A stretch of 64,000 nucleotides of DNA from Anopheles merus (GCF_017562075.2 NC_054082.1:57144136-57208135), one strand, 5' to 3'. Numbered from the stretch's first letter, positions 8,189 through 17,346 are shown. Numbers and translations are program-made. The notes: generated by a model not told the origin, from the letters alone.

Positions 8189-10531
8189 ATGCCTCAACAG
8201 CAGTCGCAGCCGCAGCCGCAGCCCCAGCCGCCGCTGCCCCCGCAGCTGCCACAACAGCAGCCGCAGCAACAGCCGCAACAACAGCAGCAGGCGCAACAAC
8301 AGCAACATATACAACTGCAGCAGCAGCAAAGGATGCAGCTGCAGCAGTCACAACAACAGCAACAGCAGAGCGACGAGATGCAGACCAGCAAAACGGCGAA
8401 AAAGGTTGTGAGTACTACAAACGTTTTAACTAGATCTAAGTCTACTAAGGGGTCCGACGTAGACCCGTCAGAATTATATAATGTTATTGCGGAACTTAAA
8501 ATGGAGAACGAAGAATTAGTGCGGGTTAAAAGGGAGAAAGAAGAACTAGAGAAAAAACGGGCGTACGAAAGGGAAGAAGTTGAACGGTTAAAAAAAGAAA
8601 ACGCGGAATTATTGCGTCAAGCCCAAGAGATGGAAGATTTCAGCTTAGGTGAAGAGGAGGAGGAAAATGTCACAACAAATCCTATCGCAAATATACCGAA
8701 AGCCGAACCGAGCCCGGATTTAATGGAGTTTATCAGGAGCATGGTGCAAGTTTTAAAGGAACGAACCGCAAGTCCTCCTAGGCCCCAGACAATGGACTTG
8801 CCAGAATTTGATGGCAACTTCAGAACCTGGACGCGATTTAAAACTGTGTTTGATAAATTTAAACGCGAGGAAGATTTTTCAGCCTTAGAAATTCTAAGAG
8901 CCTTACAGAAAAGTTTGAAAGGGGAGGCAGCTGAAAGTGTCAGCGGAATGCTTTTCGATGAAGCTAACATAGAAGCCATCATGGAGCGCCTTGAAAATGA
9001 ATATGGCAACCCAAATATAATTTACCAAACGCTCGTTAAAGACCTCATGAGCATAGATAACCCAAACATGGATAACCCTAAAACTTTTCTTACCTTTATG
9101 CATGCAATCGACAATATGATAGGAAGTATGACCACGTTGGGTCGAGCAGATTATTTGCAAGATACTATGCTCATAGAAAACTTAGTGGGAAAACTACCGG
9201 TCGAACTAATGCGAAAATGGTATCAATACACTTTAAGTGAAAAAAGGGTTAGAACTTTAGGCGACCTTGCGGCATGGCTCAGACCCCAGGAGCAATTGGC
9301 AATCTTATTAAAGGCGAAGGGAGCAAAGGAAGCAGACCAACCGTCTTGCTCATATGCACAGCCCCAACAACGCGTAATTCAAGAGCCTGTCCAAAGGCAA
9401 AGAGCAAAATGTTTCATTTGTGGCCTTGGTCATAAATTAATTGATTGTCGTAGATTTCAATACATGCATGTTAATGAGCGTTGGAATGTCATAAAGCAAG
9501 GTAGAATATGTGCAAATTGCTGTAACCAAACAAATCATGAATCGCGAACTTGCTACCTTCCACCACAGTGCAGAGAAAATAATTGCCACAAAAAACATCA
9601 TACTCTTCTTCATAATTTTCGACCAAATACGCATACCGTTGAAAGATTAAATGTCCATAATCACAAACAATGTCTATTTCAAATATTGCCCATAACACTT
9701 AAACATAACGCGAAACAATTGAATACATTTGCATTCATCGATACGGGTTCATCGGCTAGCTTGATTCTCAAGCAAACGAAGGAAGCGTTAAAGGCCACGG
9801 GTCCTAAGCTACCTTTATCATTGTCGTGGACAAACGGGGTACGTCAAGAGGAGCCCGAAAGTGAAGTGATAAGTGTTAAAATTAAAAATGTCGAAGGAAA
9901 ATTCCTAGATCTAAACGGGTTACGAACAGTGCAAGAAATGCGTCTGCCAGCTCAATCAGTCAACGCAGAACAAATTAAAACACGATACAAACATCTCGAA
10001 GATATAACGTTAGCGAGTTTTGAAAATGGTAGGCCAACAGTATTACTTGGGCTACCTCACGCACATTTGATATATGCACGACAAAGTCGCGCAGGCAAAC
10101 CAGGAGAACCGATAGCTAATGAGACAAATTTGGGGTGGGTGCTATTTGGTGAAAACAATGAAATTCAAACACAATACACAGAAAAAAACATGGCTGAAAA
10201 ACATGAGCTCTTTACCGTCATAGAGAACAACGAGCAAAAAATGTCCTTGCATAAACTTATGAGAGACTATTTCTCAACAGAAGAATTTGGGGTCAAACCG
10301 GGATCGGATAAATTGATCTCAAAATCAGAAGAAAGAGCTAATACGCTTATGAAAAGTACAATGAAAAAGGTAAATCTTGGTTACGAAATAGGTTTGCTTT
10401 GGAAGGATGATAAAGTTGTTTTACCAGAAAGCTATGAACAAGCCTTGAGACGCTTACAAGGTCTTGAACGAAAATTAGAAAAGGATAATGCGCTGAAGGA
10501 ATGGTATCATGCAGAAATTGCATCATATTGA
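8189..10531 (+). CDS. gag: BEL/Pao Gag-protease polyprotein, extending into RT
   Basis: 780 codons. Residues 2-70 are Gln-rich (CAG/CAA runs). Residues ~98-150 form a charged coiled coil (MENEELVRVKREKEEL) ending in a Glu run. Residues ~200-370 resemble the DUF1759 Gag region (MDLPEFDGNFRTWTRFKTVF). A CX2CX3HX4C zinc knuckle uses C408, C411, H415 and C420, followed by further Cys/His clusters from C441. The retropepsin-like protease has D518-T519-G520 (FIDTGSSASL). The last ~90 residues already belong to the N-terminal edge of RT. Gag packages RNA and the protease matures the polyprotein. The ATG at 8189 is the first after the poly-A leader. The frame ends inside RT homology, so the stop at 10529-10531 is not a natural domain boundary. 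Confidence 0.92.
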   Translation: MPQQQSQPQPQPQPPLPPQLPQQQPQQQPQQQQQAQQQQHIQLQQQQRMQLQQSQQQQQQSDEMQTSKTAKKVVSTTNVLTRSKSTKGSDVDPSELYNVIAELKMENEELVRVKREKEELEKKRAYEREEVERLKKENAELLRQAQEMEDFSLGEEEEENVTTNPIANIPKAEPSPDLMEFIRSMVQVLKERTASPPRPQTMDLPEFDGNFRTWTRFKTVFDKFKREEDFSALEILRALQKSLKGEAAESVSGMLFDEANIEAIMERLENEYGNPNIIYQTLVKDLMSIDNPNMDNPKTFLTFMHAIDNMIGSMTTLGRADYLQDTMLIENLVGKLPVELMRKWYQYTLSEKRVRTLGDLAAWLRPQEQLAILLKAKGAKEADQPSCSYAQPQQRVIQEPVQRQRAKCFICGLGHKLIDCRRFQYMHVNERWNVIKQGRICANCCNQTNHESRTCYLPPQCRENNCHKKHHTLLHNFRPNTHTVERLNVHNHKQCLFQILPITLKHNAKQLNTFAFIDTGSSASLILKQTKEALKATGPKLPLSLSWTNGVRQEEPESEVISVKIKNVEGKFLDLNGLRTVQEMRLPAQSVNAEQIKTRYKHLEDITLASFENGRPTVLLGLPHAHLIYARQSRAGKPGEPIANETNLGWVLFGENNEIQTQYTEKNMAEKHELFTVIENNEQKMSLHKLMRDYFSTEEFGVKPGSDKLISKSEERANTLMKSTMKKVNLGYEIGLLWKDDKVVLPESYEQALRRLQGLERKLEKDNALKEWYHAEIASY
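10497..10531 (+). other. gag-pol frame break inside reverse transcriptase
   Basis: The gag frame stops at TGA 10529-10531; the pol frame is open from 10497 (TGA at 10494-10496). Pol lies in the +1 (equivalently -2) phase. RT homology passes from one frame to the other within the overlap with nothing else missing. This is either a small indel in this copy or a programmed shift; there is no obvious slippery heptamer. Confidence 0.8.
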
Positions 10532-13529
10532 AAAGGGTTATGCTGAAGTTGTGAAGGATAATCATCATCAATTGCTCGGTAACACAATAAATTATATTCC
10601 CCATTTCGCAGTGATAAATTATAATAAGCCCAAACCAAAACCAAGATTAGTTTTCGATGCTGCCGCGAAGAACGCAGGAATTTCATTAAATTCGCAGTTA
10701 CTAACAGGTCCCGATGCAGTTGCATCTCTTTTCGGAATTCTTGTTCGTTTTCGCGAAGGAAGTGTAGGGGTTTCAGGGGACATAAAAGAAATGTTCCACC
10801 AGGTTAAAATAAGACAGCAAGATCAATCCGCACAGCTTTTCTTGTATAGAGAAAGTCCTACTAGTATTCCAAAAACATTAAAAATGAATGTAATGATATT
10901 TGGAGCTACCTGCTCACCAGCGTGCGCTCAATATTTAAAAAATGAAAATGCTAAGCAATTTATAAATATTCACCCCGAAGCTGTCACAGCAATTATTCAA
11001 AATCACTACGTCGATGATTACCTTGACAGTTTTGATACAGAAGAAGCAGCTCTAGAAAGAGTAAGCGAAGTAATTACCATTCACGACGAAGCAAACTTTT
11101 TTATTAGAAATTTTATATCAAATTCAAAGGGCTTATTAAATAACTTGGCAGCAGAGCGTGTAAGTGAAAGCAGTTTATTAAAAATCACTGAAAAGGATCA
11201 AACTTACCCAAAAATATTAGGCCAATGGTGGGATACAGAAGGCGATTGTTTCAAATATATACTTAAATTTCTTAATATGGCCAACAAATTTACAACAAAG
11301 CGTGAAGTTTTGTCAGTAATAATGAAAATATACGATCCATTAGGATTATTAGCAAACCACCTTATAGAAGCCAAATTAATAATGCAGGAAATGTGGAGAT
11401 TAGGGCATAATTGGGATGACAAGCTTCCAATTGTTATAATTAATCAATGGAACGCTTGGGTTAAGAGCATGAAAATAGTTGAAAAAATCAATATTAAAAG
11501 ATGTTATTCCCAAACAAATCACAGCATAACTCGGCGGGAAATTCACGTTTTTGTCGATGCGTCCGACAAAGCTTTTGCAGCCATCGTTTATATGAGAACA
11601 ATTAGTTCAAATGGCATTGAAGTCTCTCCTATAGCAGCGAAATCTCGCGTTGCGCCGATAAAGCCTTTATCAATTCCCTGTTTGGAGCTGCAAGGTGCAG
11701 TTCTCGGAGTAAGATTAGCCGATACAATTTTAAAAGAGCTCAGGGTACACATTAACGACACGTTCTACTGGACTGATTCTAAAACAGTAATGGCATGGAT
11801 AGCTGCTGCAGAACCAAAAAGGTACACACAATTCGTAGCTGCAAGAGTAGGAGAAATATTAAGTAAAACTTCAGCCGCACAATGGAACTGGGTTTGTTCA
11901 AAAGATAATCCGGCCGATGAAGCCACCAAACAATCATCGCGGCAATCCATTTGGTTAACAGGACCGAAGTTTTTGCAAGATCAGGAAATTCCAAAACTCG
12001 ATCTCGAGTCAGAAACTGTAGAAGAAATGCAATCGATTTACCTTAACGCAATTAGCACAACGGAAAAAATAGACTGGGAAGTCATAAATGTCAATTGGTG
12101 CTCCAGCTGGAAAAGATTGATGAAAGCATTGGCAATAGGGCTAACATATTTAAAACGACTTAAATCAAAAAATAAAGAAAGTCCAAAAATAATAGATAAG
12201 CCCATTTTAGACATGGCTGAAAATCTATTAATTAGGAAAGCACAATGGGAAGGATTTGAAGAGGAGGTAACAGCCCTTAGCATGAAATTGCCAATATCGA
12301 AAAATAGCAACATAAAAAATCTCTGCCCTATCATAGATGAAAACAACATTATGAGAGCAAATGGAAGGCTAGATAAAGTCGAAATTTTAAGTTCAGATAC
12401 AAAATATCCAATTTTATTACCTAAATCTCACTATATAACCATGCTCATCGTACGATTTTACCATGAAAAATATCAACATAAAAAAACCGAAACAGTAATT
12501 GCCGCCATACGCCAGAGATTCTGGGTAGTCGATCTTAGAGCCGTATTGAAAAGGGTATCAGCTATCTGCCAAAAATGTAAAAATGATAAGGCCAAGCCAC
12601 AAGCGCCTCAAATGGCAGCGTTGCCACTTTGTAGAACAGCCGCATATTTTAAACCATTCACGCATACAGGAGTGGATTATTTTGGGCCACTTACTGTTAC
12701 GATTGGTCGACGATCTGAAAAAAGATGGGGAGCATTGTTTACATGCCTAACAACCCGAGCTGTACATTTAGAGCTTGCCAACGATCTTAGTTCTAACACA
12801 TTTATAATGATTCTAAAAAATATGCAGCATCGAAGGGGAAAAATTGCCCATATATATTGCGACAATGGTACTAATTTTGTTGGTGCTTGTAGAGAAATGG
12901 CACAAATTCAGCAAAGGTGTGCAACGGAAGGAATTTACTGGCATTTTAATCCACCGGCAGCACCACATTTTGGAGGGGCTTGGGAAAGAATGGTGCAAGA
13001 GGTAAAAAGTCTTTTCCCGTTAACAAAAGATTCCTTGCCCGAAGTAGCGTTGAGATCTTTGTTGATAGAGATAGAATTTATCATTAACAATAGACCGCTA
13101 ACGCACATCCCTATTGAACACGAGGATGATGAACCTCTAACACCAAGCCACTTCCTAATTGGTTATTCCGGAGAGGCCGCACCTTCTCTTTTAGACATTG
13201 TTGAAGCCGAGGCATCGAGGTCTATTTGGAAAAAATCCAGACTAGCGGCTCAAAATTATTGGTTGAGATGGGTGAAGGAATACCTACCTCAATTGATATC
13301 GCGCGGGAAATGGTTAAATAAAGCAGAACCACTAAAAATAGGAGATATTGTGACATTTCCGAACGAACAGGTTAGCGGTAGGTGGATAAAGGGAAGAGTA
13401 GTAGATGTTGATACGGCAAAGGATGGGCAAGTGAGAGCGGTAGTAATGCGTGTAGGAACCACGATGGTAAAAAGACCTGCCGCAAAAGTTGCTAAGCTAG
13501 ACGTACGTAACGAAAAAGAAGAAAAGTAA
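10509..13529 (+). CDS. pol: BEL/Pao Pol: RT, RNase H, integrase
   Basis: 1006 codons from the first ATG; the true upstream part lies in the other frame. RT shows GDIKEMFHQVKI near residue 94 and the catalytic Y167-V-D169-D170. RNase H has D350 (FVDASDKAF) and TDSKTVMAW near 421. The integrase zinc domain has H652, H657, C687 and C690. The integrase core has D723 (GVDYFG), D785 (YCDNGT) and E826 (GAWERM). The C-terminus (~915-1005; GDIVTF, GRWIKGRV) fits the DUF5641 tail typical of BEL/Pao pol. These enzymes copy the element RNA into DNA and insert it. All catalytic residues are present, so the only visible defect is the frame break upstream. The ATG at 10509 is a convention; initiation there would omit the RT N-terminal edge. 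Confidence 0.93.
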   Translation: MQKLHHIEKGYAEVVKDNHHQLLGNTINYIPHFAVINYNKPKPKPRLVFDAAAKNAGISLNSQLLTGPDAVASLFGILVRFREGSVGVSGDIKEMFHQVKIRQQDQSAQLFLYRESPTSIPKTLKMNVMIFGATCSPACAQYLKNENAKQFINIHPEAVTAIIQNHYVDDYLDSFDTEEAALERVSEVITIHDEANFFIRNFISNSKGLLNNLAAERVSESSLLKITEKDQTYPKILGQWWDTEGDCFKYILKFLNMANKFTTKREVLSVIMKIYDPLGLLANHLIEAKLIMQEMWRLGHNWDDKLPIVIINQWNAWVKSMKIVEKINIKRCYSQTNHSITRREIHVFVDASDKAFAAIVYMRTISSNGIEVSPIAAKSRVAPIKPLSIPCLELQGAVLGVRLADTILKELRVHINDTFYWTDSKTVMAWIAAAEPKRYTQFVAARVGEILSKTSAAQWNWVCSKDNPADEATKQSSRQSIWLTGPKFLQDQEIPKLDLESETVEEMQSIYLNAISTTEKIDWEVINVNWCSSWKRLMKALAIGLTYLKRLKSKNKESPKIIDKPILDMAENLLIRKAQWEGFEEEVTALSMKLPISKNSNIKNLCPIIDENNIMRANGRLDKVEILSSDTKYPILLPKSHYITMLIVRFYHEKYQHKKTETVIAAIRQRFWVVDLRAVLKRVSAICQKCKNDKAKPQAPQMAALPLCRTAAYFKPFTHTGVDYFGPLTVTIGRRSEKRWGALFTCLTTRAVHLELANDLSSNTFIMILKNMQHRRGKIAHIYCDNGTNFVGACREMAQIQQRCATEGIYWHFNPPAAPHFGGAWERMVQEVKSLFPLTKDSLPEVALRSLLIEIEFIINNRPLTHIPIEHEDDEPLTPSHFLIGYSGEAAPSLLDIVEAEASRSIWKKSRLAAQNYWLRWVKEYLPQLISRGKWLNKAEPLKIGDIVTFPNEQVSGRWIKGRVVDVDTAKDGQVRAVVMRVGTTMVKRPAAKVAKLDVRNEKEEK

Positions 13530-13574
13530 GTTCAGTCGGCTCCTTTTTTGTTGTAACCCTCTACGAGCGCTTAC

Positions 13575-13585
13575 GGGGGGGAGGA
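13575..13585 (+). promoter_or_regulatory. polypurine tract of the BEL element
   Basis: GGGGGGGAGGA directly precedes the TGTCGCC start of the 3' LTR. Confidence 0.85.
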
Positions 13586-14047
13586 TGTCGCCGACAGAAA
13601 TGAACAAGGTCTAAAAATAGAAATGAACTAATTAGGATTAAGACTAGAACTAGGATGAATTCGGAAGTAGGATGAACTATAGCATAGGATTAGATAGGAA
13701 GGCCACGCCCACTTTATAGATTAGGACAGCTTGTGCGGTTAGTAGTTTAAGTAGTGTTAGTAATTAGGATGCGCGCGTAAAGTGCGTGGGCATAGAAGCC
13801 ACATTAAAATAAGGGTGGGGGTATTCATGATAAGGACATAGGGCATAAGGAAACTAGGATTAGGAAAATTAGGATTAGGCATCGCTAGAGTAAGATAGCG
13901 GCGTAGAACGGCTACGCTGATATGAATGAATAAAGTAAGTTCCGTTCTTCCCTAAGAACAGTGTAGCGTTACTTACTCCGCTTGCATACGGGGTTGCGAT
14001 TCCGTCACTGCAGACCTTCTACTGGGATTATTGCCCGGTTAAGGATA
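13586..14047 (+). repeat. 3' LTR of the BEL element
   Basis: 462 bp, identical by eye to 5786-6247, followed by the target duplication CGTTT at 14048-14052. Confidence 0.95.
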
Positions 14048-14052
14048 CGTTT

Positions 14053-14935
14053 TAACGTCGATAATATCCGAGAAGTGCCTTCCATCAATCAGAACGTGAT
14101 CGATTTGGGATTTTGAATCACCCCTAGTCACCCCTGGTGTCTGGTGATGTTGTTGTCGGCCAGAAGCGCTTCCCCGAGCGCTGTCACGTACCCCTCCGCC
14201 ACATCAACACACTTCAACCGGTCCAGGTTAGGCCTTGGAGTGGGCTGACTCCGTTGGTTGTTAACCACGGAGAGTTTCTGGCGCAGCTTTACCATTGTCA
14301 TGAAATGGTCCGAGTCGACGTTTGCGCCTCTATACGTTTTAACGTCGATAATATCCGAGAAGTGCCTTCCGTCAATCAGAACGTGATCGATTTGGGATTT
14401 TGAATCACCCCTAGTCACCCCTGGTGTCTCCTGGTGTAACTATGGCGGTGTGCATGCTGGAAGCAGATGCTGCGGATGCTCATGTGCTTGGAGGAGGCAA
14501 AGTTCATCAGCCTGAGGCCGTTGTCGTTTGTCAGCTGGTGGACGCTGAAGCTTCCAATCGTTGGTTTATATGCCTCCTCCTGTCCGACCTGAGCATTAAG
14601 GTCTCCGATGAGGACCTTCACGTCATATTTTGGGCAGCGGTCATACTCCCTCTGCAGCTGCGTATAGAAGCCCTCCTTCTCGTCATCGGTGCTCCCAAGG
14701 TGCGAACTGTGCACATTTATAATGCTCAGGTTGAAGAATCTGCCACAAATTCTCAACCTGCACATTTGCTCATTGATCGGCCACCACCAGATCACTCTCT
14801 GTTGCATCACACCCAGCACCATGAACGCAGTACCGAGCTCGCGCGTCTCTCCACCAGAGCGGTATATCGTGCAGTTGCTACGGTACTGGCGCACCGTCAC
14901 GCCTTTCCAGCATATCTCCTGAAGTGCTATTATTT
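14053..14935 (-). pseudogene. RTE-clade LINE, endonuclease part (5'-truncated)
   Basis: Minus-strand reading. An APE-type endonuclease begins in mid-domain (RQYRSNCTIYRSGG near 14890), then shows LSIINVHSSHLGSTDDEKE near 14710, the GDLNAQVG motif near 14600, QIDHVLIDGRHFSD near 14390, and the catalytic-type NVDSDHF motif near 14310 and again in the split copy. The first ~70 residues of a normal RTE endonuclease are absent, so the insertion was 5'-truncated near 14935. A small insertion of GGTGTCTCC-like repeats around 14420 shifts the frame and creates a stop. The piece continues at 5785 on the far side of the BEL element. Confidence 0.88.
14143..14429 (-). repeat. second copy of a 287-bp tandem duplication in the RTE
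   Basis: This 287-bp block matches 5589-5785 joined with 14053-14142 (197 + 90 = 287 bases). I count five differences. The first copy is the one split by the BEL element, so the duplication came before the BEL insertion. Confidence 0.9.
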
Positions 14936-15214
14936 AGAAACCGCTAAAAATATGGAAATCACTAAAAACCTTTAAACGAAAGTTATTCTATGCGCAGGGA
15001 TCCCAACAATAAGTTTAATAGCCAAAATAGACAGCTTTCTTTCTGTCAAAACATCACAAGAAAAACACGAATGCCATAGTGCCATCTATCCTACGGTGCA
15101 TGGCAAAAATAACACGAATAAGATTCGCCAAAGTCTCAAAGTGATTTTGAGAGTTTTCAAGTAGAAATCGTTCCATCGAAACGAGGATTTTAATAGAATT
15201 TTCTAACAGGATAT
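14936..15214. other. no gene seen
   Basis: AT-rich sequence to the right of the RTE end. There is no continuation of either LINE here. ATAGACAGCTTTCTTTCTGTC near 15030 is a short imperfect inverted repeat also echoed near 16745 (AATAGACAGTTTGACAG). Confidence 0.4.
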
Positions 15215-15726
15215 CGGCCTCAGCACAATTTTTCAATCAAAAAAAATTCGATTGAAACGGCTGTCATGTTGGTGTCATTTGACACTCATTTAGCCGCCAA
15301 GATGTTCATTTTACTGGTCTTTTTAAAAACTGGTATACCATGACACTCACGAGCAAAATGAACTATGCTACAAAAATTCGATCGTTTCGCTCTGTATAGC
15401 AAAAATCCGCAACGCATTGAGCTGCGGAAATTTTCGAATATCAGAATGATTCCATAAATCAAGGTTGATGTCTTTTGAAAAAAAATGTAAAAGCAGGTTG
15501 GTAATTGTTTTGATTTTTTTTAATGTTTTGGGTGATAAAAAATCAATTAATTAAATCAATAAAAAATTAAAAATCAATCAATTGTTTAAAAAAATGGTTT
15601 TCCTATACTAAATACTGAACTCGATGAGAAACGACTCCATGTAGGGGTATGAAAGAAATAGTAATACTGTCAGTTTTAGGTGAACGCCTATTGAATTTTT
15701 TCGATTGAAAAATTGCGCTGAGGCCG
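15215..15726. mobile_element. candidate TIR element (MITE), 512 bp
   Basis: Terminal inverted repeats of about 34 bp begin CGGCCTCAGC (15215-15249) and end GCTGAGGCCG (15693-15726), differing at two or three positions. The flanks are TAT on both sides. No coding capacity; the interior is AT-rich. Superfamily not assigned. Confidence 0.7.
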
Positions 15727-15732
15727 TATATA

Positions 15733-16005
15733 CGGCCTTAGCACCATTTTTCGATCAATCCGGCTGTAATGTTGGATTCATTTGACACTCATTTCACCAC
15801 CAAGTTGTTTACTGCTATTTTTGGAAACTGGTGACATTCACGGTCAAAATGAACTATGCTACAAAATTTTGATCGTTCGATCGAATGGTGCTTTGTATGG
15901 GAAAAAAATCCGCGACGTATTGAGTTGTAAAAATTATCCAATATCAGAAAAACGTCATAAATTAAAGCTGATGTTATTGTAAAACGTCATGTAAAAGCAA
16001 GCCAA
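15733..16005 (+). repeat. second, truncated copy of the TIR element
   Basis: Starts CGGCCTTAGCACC six bases (TATATA) after the first element. It parallels the left half of that element in direct orientation (TTTGACACTCATTT, AAAATGAACTATGCTACAAAA and GTAAAAGCA blocks occur in both) at about 75-80% identity. No right terminus was found. Confidence 0.65.
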
Positions 16006-16273
16006 TTTATCGCGGTACAAAAGATGGTCATCTAGAAGCAGTGAAAGGCAACGCTTGCATTTTCGGTACATTAATGCCTTATTAGACGAAGGAAAATACT
16101 GTCATTTCTCGATTGGCATTTATCTGTCAAACTTAGACTTTGGCACAAAAATACCTCTCCTACATGTAATAAGGCAAGAGAATTGTTCTGTCACCATTCA
16201 CATTTATTATTTAATTTTTTTTTTTTTTTTTGGCTCTATCCGAAAGAATCATTCGTTGTTTCCCATTTTTGTT
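16006..16273. repeat. left arm of an inverted structure
   Basis: 16076-16135 (CTTATTAGACGAAGGAAAAT and following) is the inverse of 16650-16703, with the SINE at 16285-16516 in the loop. 16006-16045 carries a block (TAGAAGCAGTG) shared with 16786-16945 and with the MITE at 19144. Confidence 0.6.
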
Positions 16274-16284
16274 GTTTTTGTACA

Positions 16285-16516
16285 CCTTCTTCTTCTTCTT
16301 CTTCTTCTTCTTCTTCTTTTGGCTCAACCGTTGTCGGTCAAGGCCTGCCTGTACTACTACTTGTGGGCTTGGCTTTCAGTGACTTATTGATCACCCCATA
16401 GCAGGATAGTCAGTCATACTTATGGCAGCACGGTCCATTTGGGGCTTGAACCCATGACGGCCATGTTGTTAAGTCGTACGAGTTGAGGACTGTACTACGA
16501 GACCGGCACAAACCGG
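16285..16516 (-). mobile_element. SINE copy, A-type body
   Basis: Full-length copy on the minus strand: a CTTCTT tail complement at 16286-16318, body CCGTTGTCGGTCAAGGCCTG, B box complement GGGCTTGAACCCA at 16441-16453, head complement GAGACCGGC at 16499-16507. Flanked by an 11-bp target duplication GTTTTTGTACA (16274-16284 and 16517-16527). The long CTT run is an expanded tail. Confidence 0.9.
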
Positions 16517-16527
16517 GTTTTTGTACA

Positions 16528-16950
16528 TCATTGACAAGAAATTCAATACGCTCTACCGACATTGACAGTAAAAATCTACTCTCGAGCAAATCGGAATTGA
16601 GCATGGCGAAATCCGATTTTCCGTCTAGCATCTATCTACCAAACCCTGTTTGAAAGATAGATTCCAAAATCGAATGACAATATTTTCCTCCGTCTAATAA
16701 GACCTTTACGATCGAAGTAAGCCATACATTCGTGCTAAAAAATAGACAGTTTGACAGATAGAAAATGTCACCAAAAATGATCGCAGAAGACTTTCTAGAA
16801 GCAGTGTTTCCGTGAAAAATGCACTAACCCGTGACACTCATCGTTACCCTTGATTTTGTTCTAAAACTGAGACGTTTTTTTAGAACAAAGAGCTCGCAGA
16901 AAATTTATCGCAGTACAAATTTTGGTCGTCAAGAAGCAGTGTAACTAATT
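16528..16950. repeat. right arm of the inverted structure plus MITE-related sequence
   Basis: 16650-16703 pairs with 16076-16135. 16740-16820 and 16850-16945 resemble parts of the 19144-19705 MITE, the second in inverse orientation (TTCTAAAAC, CGCAGTACAAA, AAGAAGCAGTG). Confidence 0.55.
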
Positions 16951-17346
16951 CGTGTATATCGAGTATGGCGTATATCGGGGAATACCTGTATAATGTTTTC
17001 ATATATTTTGACCATTTACCAATTTTTTTTATCTACTGTGTTATTTTGTAAACGTTAAACTACCTGTCTCTTTTTATGGCAAAACCTACTTGATGCAGGC
17101 GAAAGAGACAAAAATAGATATGTCTTGAGTATAAGTATTAAAAAACCTGGACAAGGGTGTCAAACATTTATAAAATATAAAAAAATCATTTTAGTATAAT
17201 TACAGAACAAACAAAAAACACGGTCTTTTTAAAGTATAATTAACTCGGATTCGGATTGTAATTGATATATTATTATAATTGATAAGATATTAGATATGAG
17301 ATTGTCATTGTATTATATTAAACAATGCATTTTTTGTAACTTTGTG
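16951..17346. other. AT-rich stretch, nothing recognised
   Basis: Rich in TTATAAT-type text, without ORF, repeat or RNA gene signal. Confidence 0.5.

Larger units (their letters stand above)
5786..14047 (+). mobile_element. complete BEL/Pao LTR retrotransposon
   Basis: An 8262-bp element with 462-bp LTRs, a primer site at 6248, a long repetitive leader, two long frames (8189-10531 and 10509-13529) covering Gag, protease, RT, RNase H, integrase and a DUF5641-like tail, a G-rich purine tract at 13575-13585, and a 5-bp target duplication. The domain order and the D-T-G protease joined to a YVDD reverse transcriptase are typical of BEL/Pao. No envelope-like frame exists: only 56 bases separate the pol stop from the 3' LTR. 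By eye the LTRs show no difference, which implies a very recent insertion. Because BEL/Pao elements normally encode one Gag-Pol frame, the frame break near 10500-10531 may have disabled this copy, or may be read through by frameshifting. Confidence 0.95.

Noticed and set aside
7470..8391. Minus-strand frames rich in Phe or Cys.
   Set aside because: Antisense of the poly-A leader blocks and of the Gln-rich Gag start.
10347..12998. Minus-strand frames of 60-100 codons within BEL gag-pol.
   Set aside because: Shadows of the plus-strand pol and gag frames.
13530..13585. Possible envelope gene after BEL pol.
   Set aside because: Only 56 bases lie between the pol stop and the 3' LTR.
16437..16510. 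A and B box pairs as tRNA genes.
   Set aside because: They recur with the same non-tRNA bodies, tails and target duplications, so they are SINE heads; no cloverleaf with a proper anticodon arm was seen.
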